From contig CAUYUJ010016059.1 of assembly GCA_963575745.1 (NCBI GenBank), positions 1,487,349-1,551,348 of the forward strand: a stretch of DNA of 64,000 nucleotides. The letters run 5' to 3'. Under the pieces are notes generated by a model. The model was not told where the DNA came from and searched no databases. It was given only the letters and a program-made list of their open reading frames with translations. Shown here in pieces: positions 41,931-52,437 of this stretch. The position numbers and the translations under genes were made by a program. The number at the start of each line of letters is the position of its first letter. Position 1 is the first letter of the stretch. The DNA is from Prorocentrum cordatum. Lineage: Eukaryota > Sar > Dinophyceae > Prorocentrales > Prorocentraceae.

Positions 41931-42580
41931 CAAAGTAACCGCTCCGGCCACGTGCGACCATTGCTACCGCAGCTGTGTGGCACAAGCAAGCCAGACGCTC
42001 GATCCTTTCGTCCACCTCTTCGCCATGTCTGCGGGTGGCCTCGCCTCTTCGCCAGTGCCCTCTCGCCGCCAGGCTCTGCCAGCGGTTTGCCGCCAGGCTC
42101 TGCCAGCGGTGCGGAGTATGGGGGTCGCGCAGGCTGGCGCAGCGTTTCTAGTATTCCACTGGCTCCCGAGCGGGGCTCGCGGACCCCGACCCAACCAGTT
42201 GTTCGATGCTCTGTGCAAGCTGTAAGGTGCCGAGGGTGACGCAGGTGGTGTCCTCATCGTGCTGAACCCCCTTCAGTGTGAGATCGATTCATTGGGGCTA
42301 AGACTGGCTGTGAGGTCGATGGTCCAATCGATTGAGTGAGATCGAAAGCAGGGACGACCGTGACAATACATCGCAGCGCAACATCGCCATCACGCGTCGT
42401 CGCCAACTCGAGGGCGCAACACCAGCATCGTCATCACCACACCTGTCGCAGTTGTTAGCAGCTGGTTCTGTCCCCCACAAACCTTCGTTTCACCCGAAGG
42501 GTGGCTCCACAGGTTCTCCAATAGAGGAAGAGGGAGAGAGAGAGAGAGAGAGTGCTACCGATGGAAAGTTAGACCGACTT
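41931..42580. other. Unique spacer with a GCTCTGCCAGCGGTTTGCC duplication, no gene seen
   Basis: CGCCAGGCTCTGCCAGCGGT occurs twice at 42071-42112. A (GA)n tract lies at 42533-42552. CATCGCAGCGCAACATCGCC at 42370 resembles 41115. Confidence 0.4.
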
Positions 42581-42690
42581 AAACTGTCCCGATGGTTGTC
42601 CCGAAGGCTGTCCCAGAGGTTGTCCCGATGGTTGTCCCGATGGTCGCCTCAATGGTTGTCCTGATGACTGTCCCGATTCGTACGTTGCTT
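42580..42690 (+). repeat. 12-bp TGTCCCGATGGT array, block 2
   Basis: ACTGTCCCGATGGTTGTCCC and variants (CCGAAGG, CCAGAGG). Same unit as 33930-34115. Confidence 0.9.
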
Positions 42691-43120
42691 GATGATTACT
42701 GTCACTGGTAGGTCGATAATGAGGAAGATCGGCAAATATCGACAACTCTCATAATGGCGGGATCGATCGACACATGATGAGATCGATCGATCAGTAGTTG
42801 GATCGATCGGTGAATCGCCAGGCCTGTACAAACAGAGGTACACCTATATATATATATATATAACAGATATAGAATGACATCGGTGTAAATGTATAGAGAG
42901 ATGGGGGGGAGAGAGAGAGAGAGAGAACAACAAAACATGGTGCTGCCTGTCTGAATTTATGCATGATCATGTACAAAATGACACATATGTGATTGCATAA
43001 TAGCTACATACATGTCCATGCATCGGGGGATAGCTCAGACCGATCGGGATTGCTCGATGGGTGGAAACAATTGTCTCAATGGTTGTCCCGTCGTTGGTTC
43101 CACCCGTCCCCCACCAACCT
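42691..43120. repeat. GATCGATC-rich words, (TA)n and (GA)n microsatellites
   Basis: GGGATCGATCGACAC, GAGATCGATCGATC, then (TA)n at 42846-42862 and (GA)n at 42908-42928. A tRNA-like start at 43025 was examined and rejected. Confidence 0.6.
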
Positions 43121-43600
43121 TCGGGGCTTTCCTGACCCGGGTCAATCCAGACCATGCAAGATCCTGCAGGTCCTGCACCCTAGCCCGGGTCAATGCACCC
43201 CTGGCTCTGTAGGATCCTGCAAGACCCGGTGCTCTTACTGACTCCCGTTTGCATTGGCTACCGTCGCTTGAGCCCCGAAACCTCCTCATCGGACTTTGGC
43301 CGGTCGGCATCCCGCGAACCACTCTCTGATGGCCCCAGGGGCCTGACTTCCTGGGCACGAGGAGGCCAGGAATTGGGCAAACCCTCTCGTTGACATCGTT
43401 TGTTTCGGGGGTCCCAGCACAGTGCGGTGCCGGATCGTGTGCTGACCTGGAAACCCGAGAGACCTCACCGCTCAGTCCGCCACCGCCGCAGCCGCGCGGC
43501 TCCGGGACCTCGTAGGCCCAGGCCCCCCGAGGCATCCTCGGAGCACGACCCAGGTCCCAAGACCGCGCGGCCACCCCGATGACTCCCCTCTCGGCGGCGC
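43121..43600. other. Unique spacer with a duplicated CCGGGTCAATNCA motif, no gene seen
   Basis: GACCCGGGTCAATCCAG at 43135 and GCCCGGGTCAATGCACC at 43183 with nearby AGATCCTGCAGG / GGATCCTGCAAG words. A minus frame is open for about 200 codons without recognisable content. Confidence 0.35.
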
Positions 43601-43601
43601 G

Positions 43602-43798
43602 CCCGTGGGGGCAGTGAGAGGGGGCAGGCCTTCTCAGAAGGCGGCGGGGCTCCTCAGACTCACAGGCCCTCAAGGCCTTCCAGGAAACCGTCTGCGCCTT
43701 CGGAGAGGGCTAGGAAGGCTTCTCAGAAGGCAGGAGGCGTTCTGAGCCTTCTGCGGAGGCCAGCCCCCTCTGCCTTCCCCCGTGGGCTCGGCGCCGAA
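43602..43798. mobile_element. Fold-back (MITE-like) element, copy 2
   Basis: Left end near CTCGGCGGCGCGCCCGTGGG, right end CCCGTGGGCTCGGCGCCGAA, with internal CCTTCTCAGAAGGCGG and GCTTCTCAGAAGGCAGG. Similar in length and order to 25836-26046. Confidence 0.68.
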
Positions 43799-43807
43799 CC
43801 ACGCGGT

Positions 43808-44075
43808 GTGGTCACCGCACCGTTTGAGGGCTCCCGAGAGAGACTGATGCCGCTGCTCCTTCCCCGGACCACTCACCAGGGTGCGGTCTGACTAGAATCT
43901 CGAGGCGCGAGTGAGGACCCGACGGGAGGCCCAACGCGGCCGAAGCGAAGGAATGGCAGCGGTGTCGGTGTCGTCGTCCTCGTCGTCCTCGCCGTCGTCC
44001 TGGCCGTCGTCCTCGTCGTCCTCGTCCTGGCCGTCCTCGTCCTCGCTGTCCTCGTCCTTGCCGCATGTCGTCCCT
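43808..44075 (+). repeat. Segment duplicated from/to 23875-24110
   Basis: GTGTGGTCACCGCACCGTTT through GAATGGCAGCGGTGTCGGTG and a CGTCGTCCTCGTCGTCC tail. It directly follows the fold-back element; the 23875 copy does not. Confidence 0.8.
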
Positions 44076-44079
44076 GGTC

Positions 44080-44450
44080 GTCCAACAGCCCAGGTCGGCC
44101 AGGGTCATGCCGCGAAGCCCGACTGGCTGCTCAGTAGCTCCCAGGGAGGGCCTGGGTCCGCGGAGGGCTGAAAAGGGGACTCGGCGCCACGTGGCTCCCA
44201 AACCCGAGTCAGCCAGAAAGCATTGGCTGACCCCAGTCAACGCGGACCCCCGTGACTGGCACGAGAGCGCCGACCCTCGTCGTCCTCTCCGCAACCCGGC
44301 CCGCGGAGAGGCGCGCCGCAGCCGCCTCGGGCTCGCCGAGGGCGGCCGCGCTGTCGGCCGCCGCAGGCGCGGCCGCCGAGCTGCCCGTCGCGGCCGCGGA
44401 GCTGGGGCCTCATGCCGGGAGGAGGAGGAGCCTAGGGGACCTACCCTCCC
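44080..44450. other. GC-rich open stretch, possible exon on either strand
   Basis: A plus frame from 44252 starts MTGTRAPTLVVLSATRPAER and stays Ala-rich to about 44410. The minus strand is open too. No domain. Confidence 0.2.
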
Positions 44451-44625
44451 TTAATCGATGGCCTGGGAGATGGCCCCAAGAGGCTCTCCAGGGCTCCCGA
44501 GAGGGCCCCAGGAGAGCTCCAAGATGGCCCCAAGAGGGCCCCAAGGCGCCCCCCAAGGGCTCCACGGGGACCCCAAGACTTCCCACAAGAGCCCCAAGAG
44601 GGCTCCAGGGGGAGGAGTGGCTTGA
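44450..44625 (+). repeat. Phased 10/11-bp CCCAAGAGGG array, block 3
   Basis: GGCCCCAAGAGGCTCTCCAG and AAGATGGCCCCAAGAGGGCC words at 10-12-bp spacing. Confidence 0.8.
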
Positions 44626-44699
44626 GGAGCGATGCTGTGGGAGCCTCGCCAGAAGGAGCGCTGGATAAGGGCTCAGGGGTCATGCTGGGGGAGGGGCTG

Positions 44700-45081
<382 letters not shown>

Positions 45082-45359
45082 CATCGTGCCACCATGCGGA
45101 AGGAAGTGCCTTTCTTGCCCGCCGGGCGAGCCGCGGCCACGAACAGGTCCCCCGACCTGGACCTACGGAGCGGCCTGGAAAACAAGAGCCCCATCTGGAG
45201 CCCAAAGTAATCCACATCTCAACGTCCGAAGGTGTTAGGAGTGGACCTAGATCTCCTGCTACATGAGCTATGCAATCCGGGTGCCTTTTTCTCGATGGGG
45301 GACCCGTCAAGCAAACCATTCACCCAATACTTTTTCTCGATGGTGGACGCCCAGGTCAC

Positions 45360-45810
45360 CGCCTGCATGATTTCGGCCTGGGGGGCCCGTTGGCGGGCCC
45401 CAGGGCCTCCTGACTGGGAGGGGAAGAGCTTCAGAGGGTGTGCTGTGGGAGGGGCCTCGGTGTGCACCCAAATCTCCGACGATGTGTGTTTTCGATCCCG
45501 GCGCTTTGCCTCGATTTCGGTCCAGGGGGCCCGCTGTAGGGCCCAGGAAGCTCCCGCCAGGAAGTGGTGGGGGCTTTACAGGTTCTGCTCTTGGAAGGGC
45601 CTTGGTGTGCACCCAGATCGGTGACGAGAGGGTCTGTTCAATCCTGGCCCGTTGCCTCGATGTCGGCCTGGGAGGCCCGTTGTCGGGCCGTGGGGCCTCG
45701 TGCCGGGGGGGGGAGTAGAGGTCCTGCTGCGGGCCTCAGTGCGAACCCCATTGCATTTTCTTTGATACTGTGGTGTCTGGTTCTTTTGATGGTTTCGGGC
45801 GTGCTCAATA
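45360..45810 (+). repeat. ~145-bp tandem repeat, three copies, one diverged copy downstream
   Basis: TTTCGGCCTGGGGGGCCCGT (45372), TTTCGGTCCAGGGGGCCCGC (45515) and TGTCGGCCTGGGAGGCCCGT (45661) are 143-146 bp apart. Each is followed by CTCGGTGTGCACCCA or similar. A diverged copy sits at about 46160-46290. Bases 45079-45360 upstream are unique without a supported gene. Confidence 0.82.
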
Positions 45811-45819
45811 CTGGGTGTC

Positions 45820-46275
45820 ATGGGCTCTGTTCACAGCTTGTGGCTTAATCTTGTGCATCACCAGCATTGCCACCTCCTTCTCCGCATTCTCCATCTGAGT
45901 CATCAAGTGACTCGGATGGAGCAGCCAGCTCGCCACGGTGGTGTGTACTGCAAGCAGATAGATGCTCGTCACGATATCTTTACATGTTGGGCCATTGTGG
46001 TACGAGCATGCTGGTCGTCTGACCCGCAGTGTCAGAGGTACTGTTTGTGGCCCTGCGTTTCTTCATTGCCGGGCTCGCTCATCGAGCGACTGCTGGCTAT
46101 CTGCGGCCAGGAGGCCCCTGATCTCTGTAATCTGACCATGTTTCCAACCCGGGTCCTTGGCATCGGTTTCGGCTCGGGGGGCCGACGTCGGGCCCGGGGG
46201 CCTCCTGCTGGCGGGGGGAATAAGGTCACTCTGGGGGAGAGGCCTCGGTGTGCACCGAGATCCCCCAAGAAATGA
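45820..46275 (+). CDS. Weak open frame, unrecognised
   Basis: From an ATG at 45820 the frame is open for 151 codons. The middle (GGVYCKQIDARHDIFTCWAI, later SLIERLLAICGQEAPDLCNL) looks protein-like, but the end falls in the 145-bp repeat. The minus strand also shows an acidic open piece (ELAAPSESLDDSDGECGEGG). No domain on either strand. Confidence 0.2.
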   Translation: MGSVHSLWLNLVHHQHCHLLLRILHLSHQVTRMEQPARHGGVYCKQIDARHDIFTCWAIVVRACWSSDPQCQRYCLWPCVSSLPGSLIERLLAICGQEAPDLCNLTMFPTRVLGIGFGSGGRRRARGPPAGGGNKVTLGERPRCAPRSPKK

Positions 46276-46645
46276 TTCGTTCCATCCTGGCTCGTTGCCT
46301 CGACTTCGGCACATTGGCGGACTTCACCTTACACCACGCCGCCTGGTCGGCCAAGAGGCTCGGTGTATAGGCCCCCAGCGTCTCGAGCTGTGGGATGCTG
46401 AAGCATCTATGCACTGAATTCCTGCGGCGAGTTGATTGATTCACTGGCCGACCAAGCGACGCGGTGTTGCGAGGTACGTTGCATCTTCAGGGAGCATTGT
46501 GTGTCCCATCGCGCAACTCCCCCGAAAGTGCAAAGTAACATCCCTCGGCATGAAGTGCAAGGCGGGAAATTGTATAGACCCACCGCCTCGACTCCCCGCA
46601 TAAGGAACTGATGCCGTGAGACCCCAGGGGGCGGTTGGCATGGGC
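46270..46645 (-). pseudogene. Possible decayed coding fragment, unrecognised
   Basis: Minus strand gives FMPRDVTLHFRGSCAMGHTM and PEDATYLATPRRLVGQ in one frame, then FSIPQLETLGAYTPSLLADQ and AAWCKVKSANVPKSRQ in another, with stops between. The pieces look like one protein with frame disruptions or unseen introns. The family is not recognised. Confidence 0.25.
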
Positions 46646-47134
46646 ATACTTGGGCCCTAAGGTGTGCCGAGAAATATCAATGTACTTTGCCTCCAGAGGT
46701 CCAGGAAGATCGGGTTCCCGTGCGGTGGAGGCGGATGGATCACAACCTCGGGTACAACAGCATCAACCAGCATCGAATCGGAATATCGGATCGGATCGGA
46801 ATATGCAACGAATCAAGCCGTACGCACCAGCACAACATCGGAAACGGATCGGATCAGTCTCACCCGGATGCACAACAAAACCATGCAAAATCGGGCCGCA
46901 TCCGATCGGCGAAATGCCGGAATCGAATCGGATCGAGCTGGGCATAGTCGATATCAACTCGGATCGATTTGATCTGGATGGGCCCTGGAAAAAGCGGGTC
47001 TGGAGGCTTTCGCGCACCCTCGGGCTCCGAAGGCCCTTCCCAGGCCCCAAGCCCGCCAAGGATCGGCTCAGGATGAGGAGCTGTTCGGGTCTCGATTCCT
47101 CTCCTGGATCCGTTTCCGTCGTGCCAGGTCTTGA
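46646..47134. other. Unique spacer with GGATCGG words, no gene seen
   Basis: GAATCGGAATATCGGATCGG-type words between 46775 and 46985, otherwise unique. Confidence 0.35.
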
Positions 47135-47294
47135 ATAGGGGGGCCACATGCGACCCCTCCCCCTACCCCCCACGATTTCTGAGGAGGAGGGTGGGGTTCA
47201 CTCCGTTCGGGAGCTCCCGATCGAAGTGAACCCCACCCTCCCCCTCAGAAATCATGGGGGGTATGGGGGAGGGTTCGCATGTGGCCCCCCTATT
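47135..47294. mobile_element. 160-bp near-perfect palindrome (fold-back element)
   Basis: The left half starts ATAGGGGGGCCACATGCGAC and the right half ends with its near-exact complement (GTTCGCATGTGGCCCCCC plus TAT). The centre is the perfect palindrome GGGAGCTCCC at 47209-47218. Arms are about 79 bp with only a handful of mismatches and no spacer. No coding capacity. Confidence 0.92.
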
Positions 47295-48190
47295 GAAGGC
47301 ACGTCGGCCGAGAGGCAGGCGACCGCACACTGTTGCCGGCGCGGCGTGGCCGGAAAGCGCCCACCGCGGAGCCCATGCTGCACGGCTCCGGCGGTGGGTG
47401 CGTCGGCCCCATGGGGCCGACGCGCACACAGCAGAAGTCCGCCATGGTCGCTACCGATCCAGACTCCTCGGGGCGCCCCCGAAGCTCATCCCTGAGGCCT
47501 CCGCGGAAGTCTCCGCGGAAGAGGCCTTTTGAGGCCTCTGGAAGCCCAGGCAGCAGGGACTCCCAGAACCGCCAGAAAGGAAACCCGAAGACGTAGCCAG
47601 GACGAAGATGAATCGGGAATCTCTGAGATCTGGCGGCTCTGCAGGATGTACCGGGAGTCGCGGTATTCTCAGAGCGCTCCCGAACGCTCTGAGAGAGCGT
47701 TCGGGAACGCCCTGGAATGGAGTTATTTTTGTCCCAGCCCCGCCCGGAAACTGGAATGCCCATGCAGCGAAAGAAGGGGGAAAAAAGGGCCCTGAGGGAA
47801 ACGGGTCCTACGGCGAAAATCGACTGGGGAAGAAACGTGCACCTTTCGTGCCCCTTCTGGGTCCTAGGGTGCCTCTGTGGGGCCTCTCTACGCCCCCTCT
47901 AGGGCACGAAAGGTACACCTTTCCTCACCCCTCCGCTTATCGCCCCCCGATTACTCGACGCCGATCCCACAGGACCAGCTTTTCCTCTGGAGTCGTTCTG
48001 TGAAGTCCCGGCACAAGCCCAAGGGGAGGCCCTATGAAGGCCAGTACCGGGTAAGAAACCTCTAAGACGCGTTTCATTCAGGACCCCTTCCTTCAACTAT
48101 GCCAGCTGGAAAAACAGGTCCGACACGACTCACCACGGGAATCCGTGCCGTGGTGACGAGCAGTGAACGGCAGGCCCGAAAAGGGCGAAG
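47295..48190. other. Unique spacer with two hairpins and a dispersed repeat, no gene seen
   Basis: Perfect hairpin at 47678-47706 (TCCCGAACGCTCT, GAG, AGAGCGTTCGGGA). Inverted pair GTGCACCTTTCGTGCCC (about 47838) and GGGCACGAAAGGTACAC (about 47900) with one mismatch. 47588-47680 is the reverse complement of repeats at 63320 and 63490. Confidence 0.6.
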
Positions 48191-48260
48191 AGCGGCCAGA
48201 AGCCTGGCGACGCTCGCTCAAGCGACGCTCGCTCGAGCGAGCACTGCTCGAGCGAAACGG
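48190..48260. repeat. Nested CGCTCGCTCGAGCGAGC palindromes
   Basis: GCTCGCTCGAGCGAGC is a perfect 16-nt palindrome within CGACGCTCGCTCAAGCGACG and CACTGCTCGAGCGAAACGG. Confidence 0.85.
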
Positions 48261-48837
48261 AAGGCGGCCCAAAGGCCACCCCTTCACCCACCACATCACA
48301 TCTCTGTGTTCGAAGCCTCGCTCTGGAGCCTGCGGTTCGACGACCGTCGTGAGCTGCATGCGCCCCAAACGAGGACCCAGGCAACCTGAGAAAATGCAGC
48401 CGCCGAGGGCCGGGAAACAAATATTTCAATAAGACCAAACGTGGTTAATAATGCAACACCCGCAACTTTTCAATCACAGACTGCCGCGCGCGAAATTACC
48501 TGGGGCATTGCTCACATCGCGCCATCGCGCACCTGCAACGGCGCATTACATTAACTCCAAGAACGCGCTTACAAAACACACAAAAACTGTTTTAGAAAAG
48601 CGAAACGAAGTTTATGTTACGACTCGAAAATCTGGTACCGTCGCGATTCGTAATCGTCGTCGTGTGGGCCTGTCGACTGAGTCCACAAGCATTCTGGAAA
48701 CAGTGTAGAATCATCCTTGGGTGTTGGGGTGGGTTGTTCTCTCTCAAGAAACCTTGACCCCCGAACCTGGCGCGAATGCAAGGCGATTGCGTACAATGAC
48801 GCTCAAAAAAAGACAAGGGCGGGGCGTCGGAAACAGT
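48261..48837. other. Unique, relatively AT-rich spacer, no supported gene
   Basis: A plus frame from 48451 is open for 85 codons (includes VLEKRNEVYVTTRKSGTVAI) without a domain or splice evidence. Confidence 0.3.
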
Positions 48838-48925
48838 AGTTTTCTGACGCTGGGCAACACTCTGGAGAGGACGATCACATAATTTCAATAATATCGACGT
48901 CGCCCACGAGCCGGCCGGGCTTGCA
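48838..48925 (-). pseudogene. Fragment related to the 50.4-50.7 kb coding candidate
   Basis: Minus strand reads KPGRLVGDVDIIEIM and then TGA. This matches APGPLVGDVVIIEI at 50.7 kb, with an IREV extension there in place of the stop. Nucleotide similarity (CTCGTGGGCGACGTCG against CTCGTGGGTGACGTCG) shows common origin. Likely a truncated copy. Confidence 0.45.
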
Positions 48926-49790
48926 CGTCGCCGCTATCTCTCCTTTACCCTCCTCCGCCTCCTCCTCTTCTTTTCCATCGTCCTCCTTCTCATCGTCGTC
49001 GTCCTCCCTCCTCCGTCTCTCCCCCTCTTGCTCCCACTTGTACGGGATTGGGTACGTGCAGCGCCATTGCGCGTTCGATTTCAGGTTCGTTCAGCGCGCG
49101 ACGTGGTCCCCCTCATGGAAAACACAATCTTCGAGGATTTGGTTTGGCACGTCCCGGTGCACTGATACGCTTGCCAATTGCGAGCGGTGAGCCCGATGTT
49201 TTTGGGATCTGCGCACACCACGCGCGCTTGCTTCGCCGATTCGATGAAATTCAATTTGCTCCTTCTTCAGATGCGTCGTATCCGAGAGAGCCTACCCACA
49301 GGAGCGCAGGGCATCTCCAAACTCAGAATTGCGGGGATGTCTCAGGCGGAAGTGGCCTGTTCACCCTGGGCCAGGCCATCTCCGAGATCAGAGTCGCGAG
49401 GATGCATCAAGCGAAAATAGCCTGACCACCTCACCTCAGGACATTTGGGAGCACAGTTGAGGTCCTCAATGGCTTCGAAAGCCCCCGGAGACAGACCCCA
49501 GAAAAATAACAACGGGTCGGCGGATGTGGCGTATGTCTTCAGAGCCCACGTCCGGAGGTGACGCGCTGAGCGGCAGCATTTTTCGGCGAACGCCTTAATG
49601 CACGCGTATCCCATGTATCCAATGAGTGCACACTTTCTACAAGTGGTGCTGTTGTGCATTTGTATGTCGCCCCCCCCTTCCCCCCCCAGGCTACGCCACA
49701 TCCACCATACCAAAGATGCTGGCCCCCTTTCTGGGCCTCAACGAATTTTCTACAAAAACCATCGGACATCTATTGACTCGGCTTCGTTGG
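48926..49790. other. Unique spacer with CTC-rich tract at 48940-49030, no supported gene
   Basis: Pyrimidine-rich start, then unique sequence. Frames are short or unrecognisable. Confidence 0.35.
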
Positions 49791-50395
49791 CCTCGTGGGG
49801 GCCCAAGAGGGCCTCAAGACGGCTCGCGATGGCTTCAAAACGGCCCAAGGTGGCCCTAAGCCGCCCCGAAGATGGCCCAAAGAGGGCCCAACAGGCTCCC
49901 AAGACTGCCCTGGAGAGCCACAAGGAGGCCCATAAGAGCATCTCCAGAGGCCGCACACATTGATTTGCCGACGGGTTTTGCGTTATGTTAGCGTTCTCGT
50001 CTATTCGATTCTCTGGGGCCAATGACAGCCCAAGCACCATCCAAGAAGGCCCCGAAACGGCCCCAGAGGCCCCCAGGAGGGCCCCAAAACGCCGAAGCGG
50101 GCTCCAAAATGGCCTACAGAGGCCCCAAGAAGGCCCACGAGGATCCCAAGACGTTCCAAGAGGACCCCAAGCGAGCCGCAAGGCGGCCACGAGAGGCCCC
50201 CAAGACGGCCTCCGAAGGGGCCAGACGGCGCAAGAGCGCCCCAAAATTGCCCAAGAGGCCCCCAAGAGGCCCCAAGCGGCCCCAAAGGGGCCCCAAGGCA
50301 GCTTCCACGGGTCCCCAAGAAACCTCCAAGATACCCCAAAGAAGCCCGCAAACGGCCCAAAGAAGCCACCAAGACACCCGCGGAAGTGCATACGA
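49790..50395 (+). repeat. Phased 10/11-bp CCCAAGAGG array, block 4
   Basis: CAAG or variant anchors at 50231, 50242, 50252, 50263, 50273, 50283, 50294, 50306, 50316, 50327, 50337, 50349, 50358 and 50370, mean 10.7 bp. An AT-richer spacer (CATTGATTTGC ... GCGTTATGTTAGCG) lies at 49955-50020. It keeps a 411-codon minus frame open artificially. Confidence 0.9.
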
Positions 50396-50404
50396 ATGGC
50401 GCAT

Positions 50405-50725
50405 TGTTGCCATGCTAGTCGAAATTTGAACTTGGCGTTGCCTTGTGCTGACACGCGGTAGATGCTCATCGCCCTCATGGACATTCGCACGCTCGGCCTC
50501 CCGGCGCTGTAACAGGGGGTGGGGGTGGCCGGGCGCATCCATCCCCAGTGGCGCTTGCAGCGCCAAGGGCGGGCAAAACGACACGGCTGAACTTCTCGGC
50601 AGATGAGCCTGGCAAACCACCCAACGCCCAGTATTTGCGTGCTCCAGACGTGCACCTCGCGAATCGAGATCTCGATGATGACGACGTCACCCACGAGCGG
50701 GCCCGGAGCATTATTGATTGAGCAT
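50405..50725 (-). CDS. Candidate exon(s), unrecognised protein with LVGDVVIIEI motif
   Basis: Minus strand reads APGPLVGDVVIIEISIREVH and then VWSTQILGVGWFARLICREV, with a beta-rich, conserved look. After CKRHWG there is an alternative: either the frame continues (RMSMRAMSIYRVSAQGNAKF), or a short intron ends at CCCTGTTACAG and a second frame follows (REAERANVHEGDEHLPRVST). A related fragment occurs at 48838-48925, so this is a multi-copy sequence. No domain family is assigned; the strand choice rests on the paralogy and composition. Confidence 0.4.
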
Positions 50726-51418
50726 CGCCCAGGGCGCTGCTGCGTGACGCCCCCGCCCTGTCCCCCCCAAGCAGTTCTCAATCGCTTTTCTATACCAATT
50801 CTGCGGTCAGCACTCCAGCGGGAGAGGGAGTTGAACCAAAGAAAAAAGGAGGAGGAGGAGGAAGCAGACGAGCAGGAGGAGGAGGGGGCGGGGGGGACCG
50901 GCAAAGGAGAGCTGTCGCCTGCTGCGTGCAACGGCCGTCCCTGAGGTGCCAGCGCAGAGTGTTGGCGGAATGCACCAGCATCCATCTACAGTGCGCAGGG
51001 ACTGCGCCCCGCCTCCAGGGGAGGGGGAGGAGGAGGAGGAGGAGGAGGAGGAGGAGGAGGAGGAGGAGGAGGCGCGGAGGTCAAGCTTAAGGTTAAGCGC
51101 GATGCGGACGGGCTCAGAACAGCAAGCCGCGATACGGCTTGCCATCGAACACAACTGCCCCTGCGGAGGTATGGAAGCACGACGAGGCAACGCTCTTCCT
51201 TGGGGTGCCTCGGGCGTCTTTCTGGCCCATTCCACCCACCTCCACCCGACCCCCACTTCCACGAGCGAGCGAGGGGGGCCCTGCAGGGAGCTCTCCGCGC
51301 TCTCTTGGAGCCTTGGTGCAGGGGCGGGGCACCGCTGGTCGCTGGGAGAGGCCGGCGAACGGGCCCTCGCGAGGAGGGGGTCGCAGCGCGAGGCTGCCTG
51401 AGACAACAGCGCGATGCT
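50726..51418. other. Unique spacer with (GGA)n tracts, no supported gene
   Basis: GGAGGAGGAGG tracts at about 50850-50890 and 51024-51072 produce Glu-rich plus frames and Pro/Ser-rich minus frames. No domain. Confidence 0.4.
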
Positions 51419-51685
51419 GTGTGTGTGTGAATGTGTGTGTGTGTGAATGTGTGTGTGTGTGAATGTGTGTGTGAATGTGTGTGTGAATGTGTGAATGTGT
51501 GAATGTGTGAATGTGTGAATGTGTGAATGTGTGAATGCGTGAATGTGTGAATGTGTGTCTGTGTGAATGTGTGTCTGTGTGTGTGTGTGTTTGTGTGTGT
51601 GTGGGTGTGAATGTGTTGTGTGTGTGAGTGTGTGTGTGTGGTGTGGGGGGGGGGGGGGGGAGGGGGGGGGGGGAGGGGGGGGATG
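51419..51685 (+). repeat. (GTGTGAAT)n and GT microsatellite ending in a G-rich run
   Basis: GTGTGTGTGAAT units then GTGTGAAT units on an 8-bp grid, then mixed GT, then poly-G interrupted by single A at 51643-51682. Confidence 0.96.
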
Positions 51686-51949
51686 AGAGAGGGGCACCAA
51701 TTCATCGGACCCAGCATGCCCGCCCGCCACGAAGGGTCAAGGGACAAGCGACGAGCCGCCTTGCACGACGCGCCGAGTACGAGCCGAGCTATGCTCCCTC
51801 GGCTCGCTACCGCCGCCGCGCCAAATACGCGTTGGATCAGACTCATGCCGTGTGCCAGATGAGATTATGCTATTTTTCCTCCGCGTAGAAAAGCATTGTT
51901 TCCTTCTGCAGATTTGTCTCGGAAGTGGGTCAGTAGGTCTGCACTTTAT

Positions 51950-52150
51950 ATCATCGAGTTCCCCTCTTCTCACCTCCACGATTTGCTGTGCAGCATGACA
52001 ATGAATTTGCCTCGTCAATTATGACGAGAGGCGCCCGGATGTGTGTCTTCACCTTGAGAGCGGGCACCCCGCTCCACAACCATTGAAAAGACGGACATGC
52101 CAATGCAGGTTTAGTCTGTCTGCCTCTTCGACTTGGGCGAACACTAACAC
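51950..52150 (-). pseudogene. Possible decayed ATPase/helicase-like fragment
   Basis: Minus strand frame reads VPALKVKTHIRAPLVIIDEA and ends in TGA some 20 codons later. LVIIDEA resembles a Walker B / DEAD-type motif. Upstream in a different frame VDVLVFAQVEEADRLNLHWH is also protein-like. The pieces are out of frame with each other, so this is at best a decayed gene. No Walker A is seen nearby. Confidence 0.2.
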
Positions 52151-52437
52151 GTCAACCGAAACACATGTGTGGCAATCGGATTGTTCTTCCGGCTGCTCCC
52201 ATGACCTTTTGGAAATCCTCGGTGCTTGTAGGCGCGAACCAAGATGCCGAAATTCATCGTGCTGCCTTCTACCACTCTCTGTGCAAAGGGGTAATATGCT
52301 GCGGGACCGGTCTCCTCGAGAGAAACCTACTCCAGCAATGCATCGCATGTGTTGTATGTGTTGCCGATGTGCTTGAAACCGTCGATGCCACTCCAACTGC
52401 CCAGCGCTCTTGCAGCATCTTTCTCGCGGCAACCATC

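Noticed and set aside
43025-43116. tRNA-like segment: GGGGGATAGCTCAG start and GTCCCCCACCA end
   Set aside because: The 7-bp acceptor stem and CCA fit, but there is no D-stem partner, no T-stem, and the T-loop GTTCRA is missing. The 3' half lies in GGTTGTCCCG-type repeat DNA. Chance resemblance.
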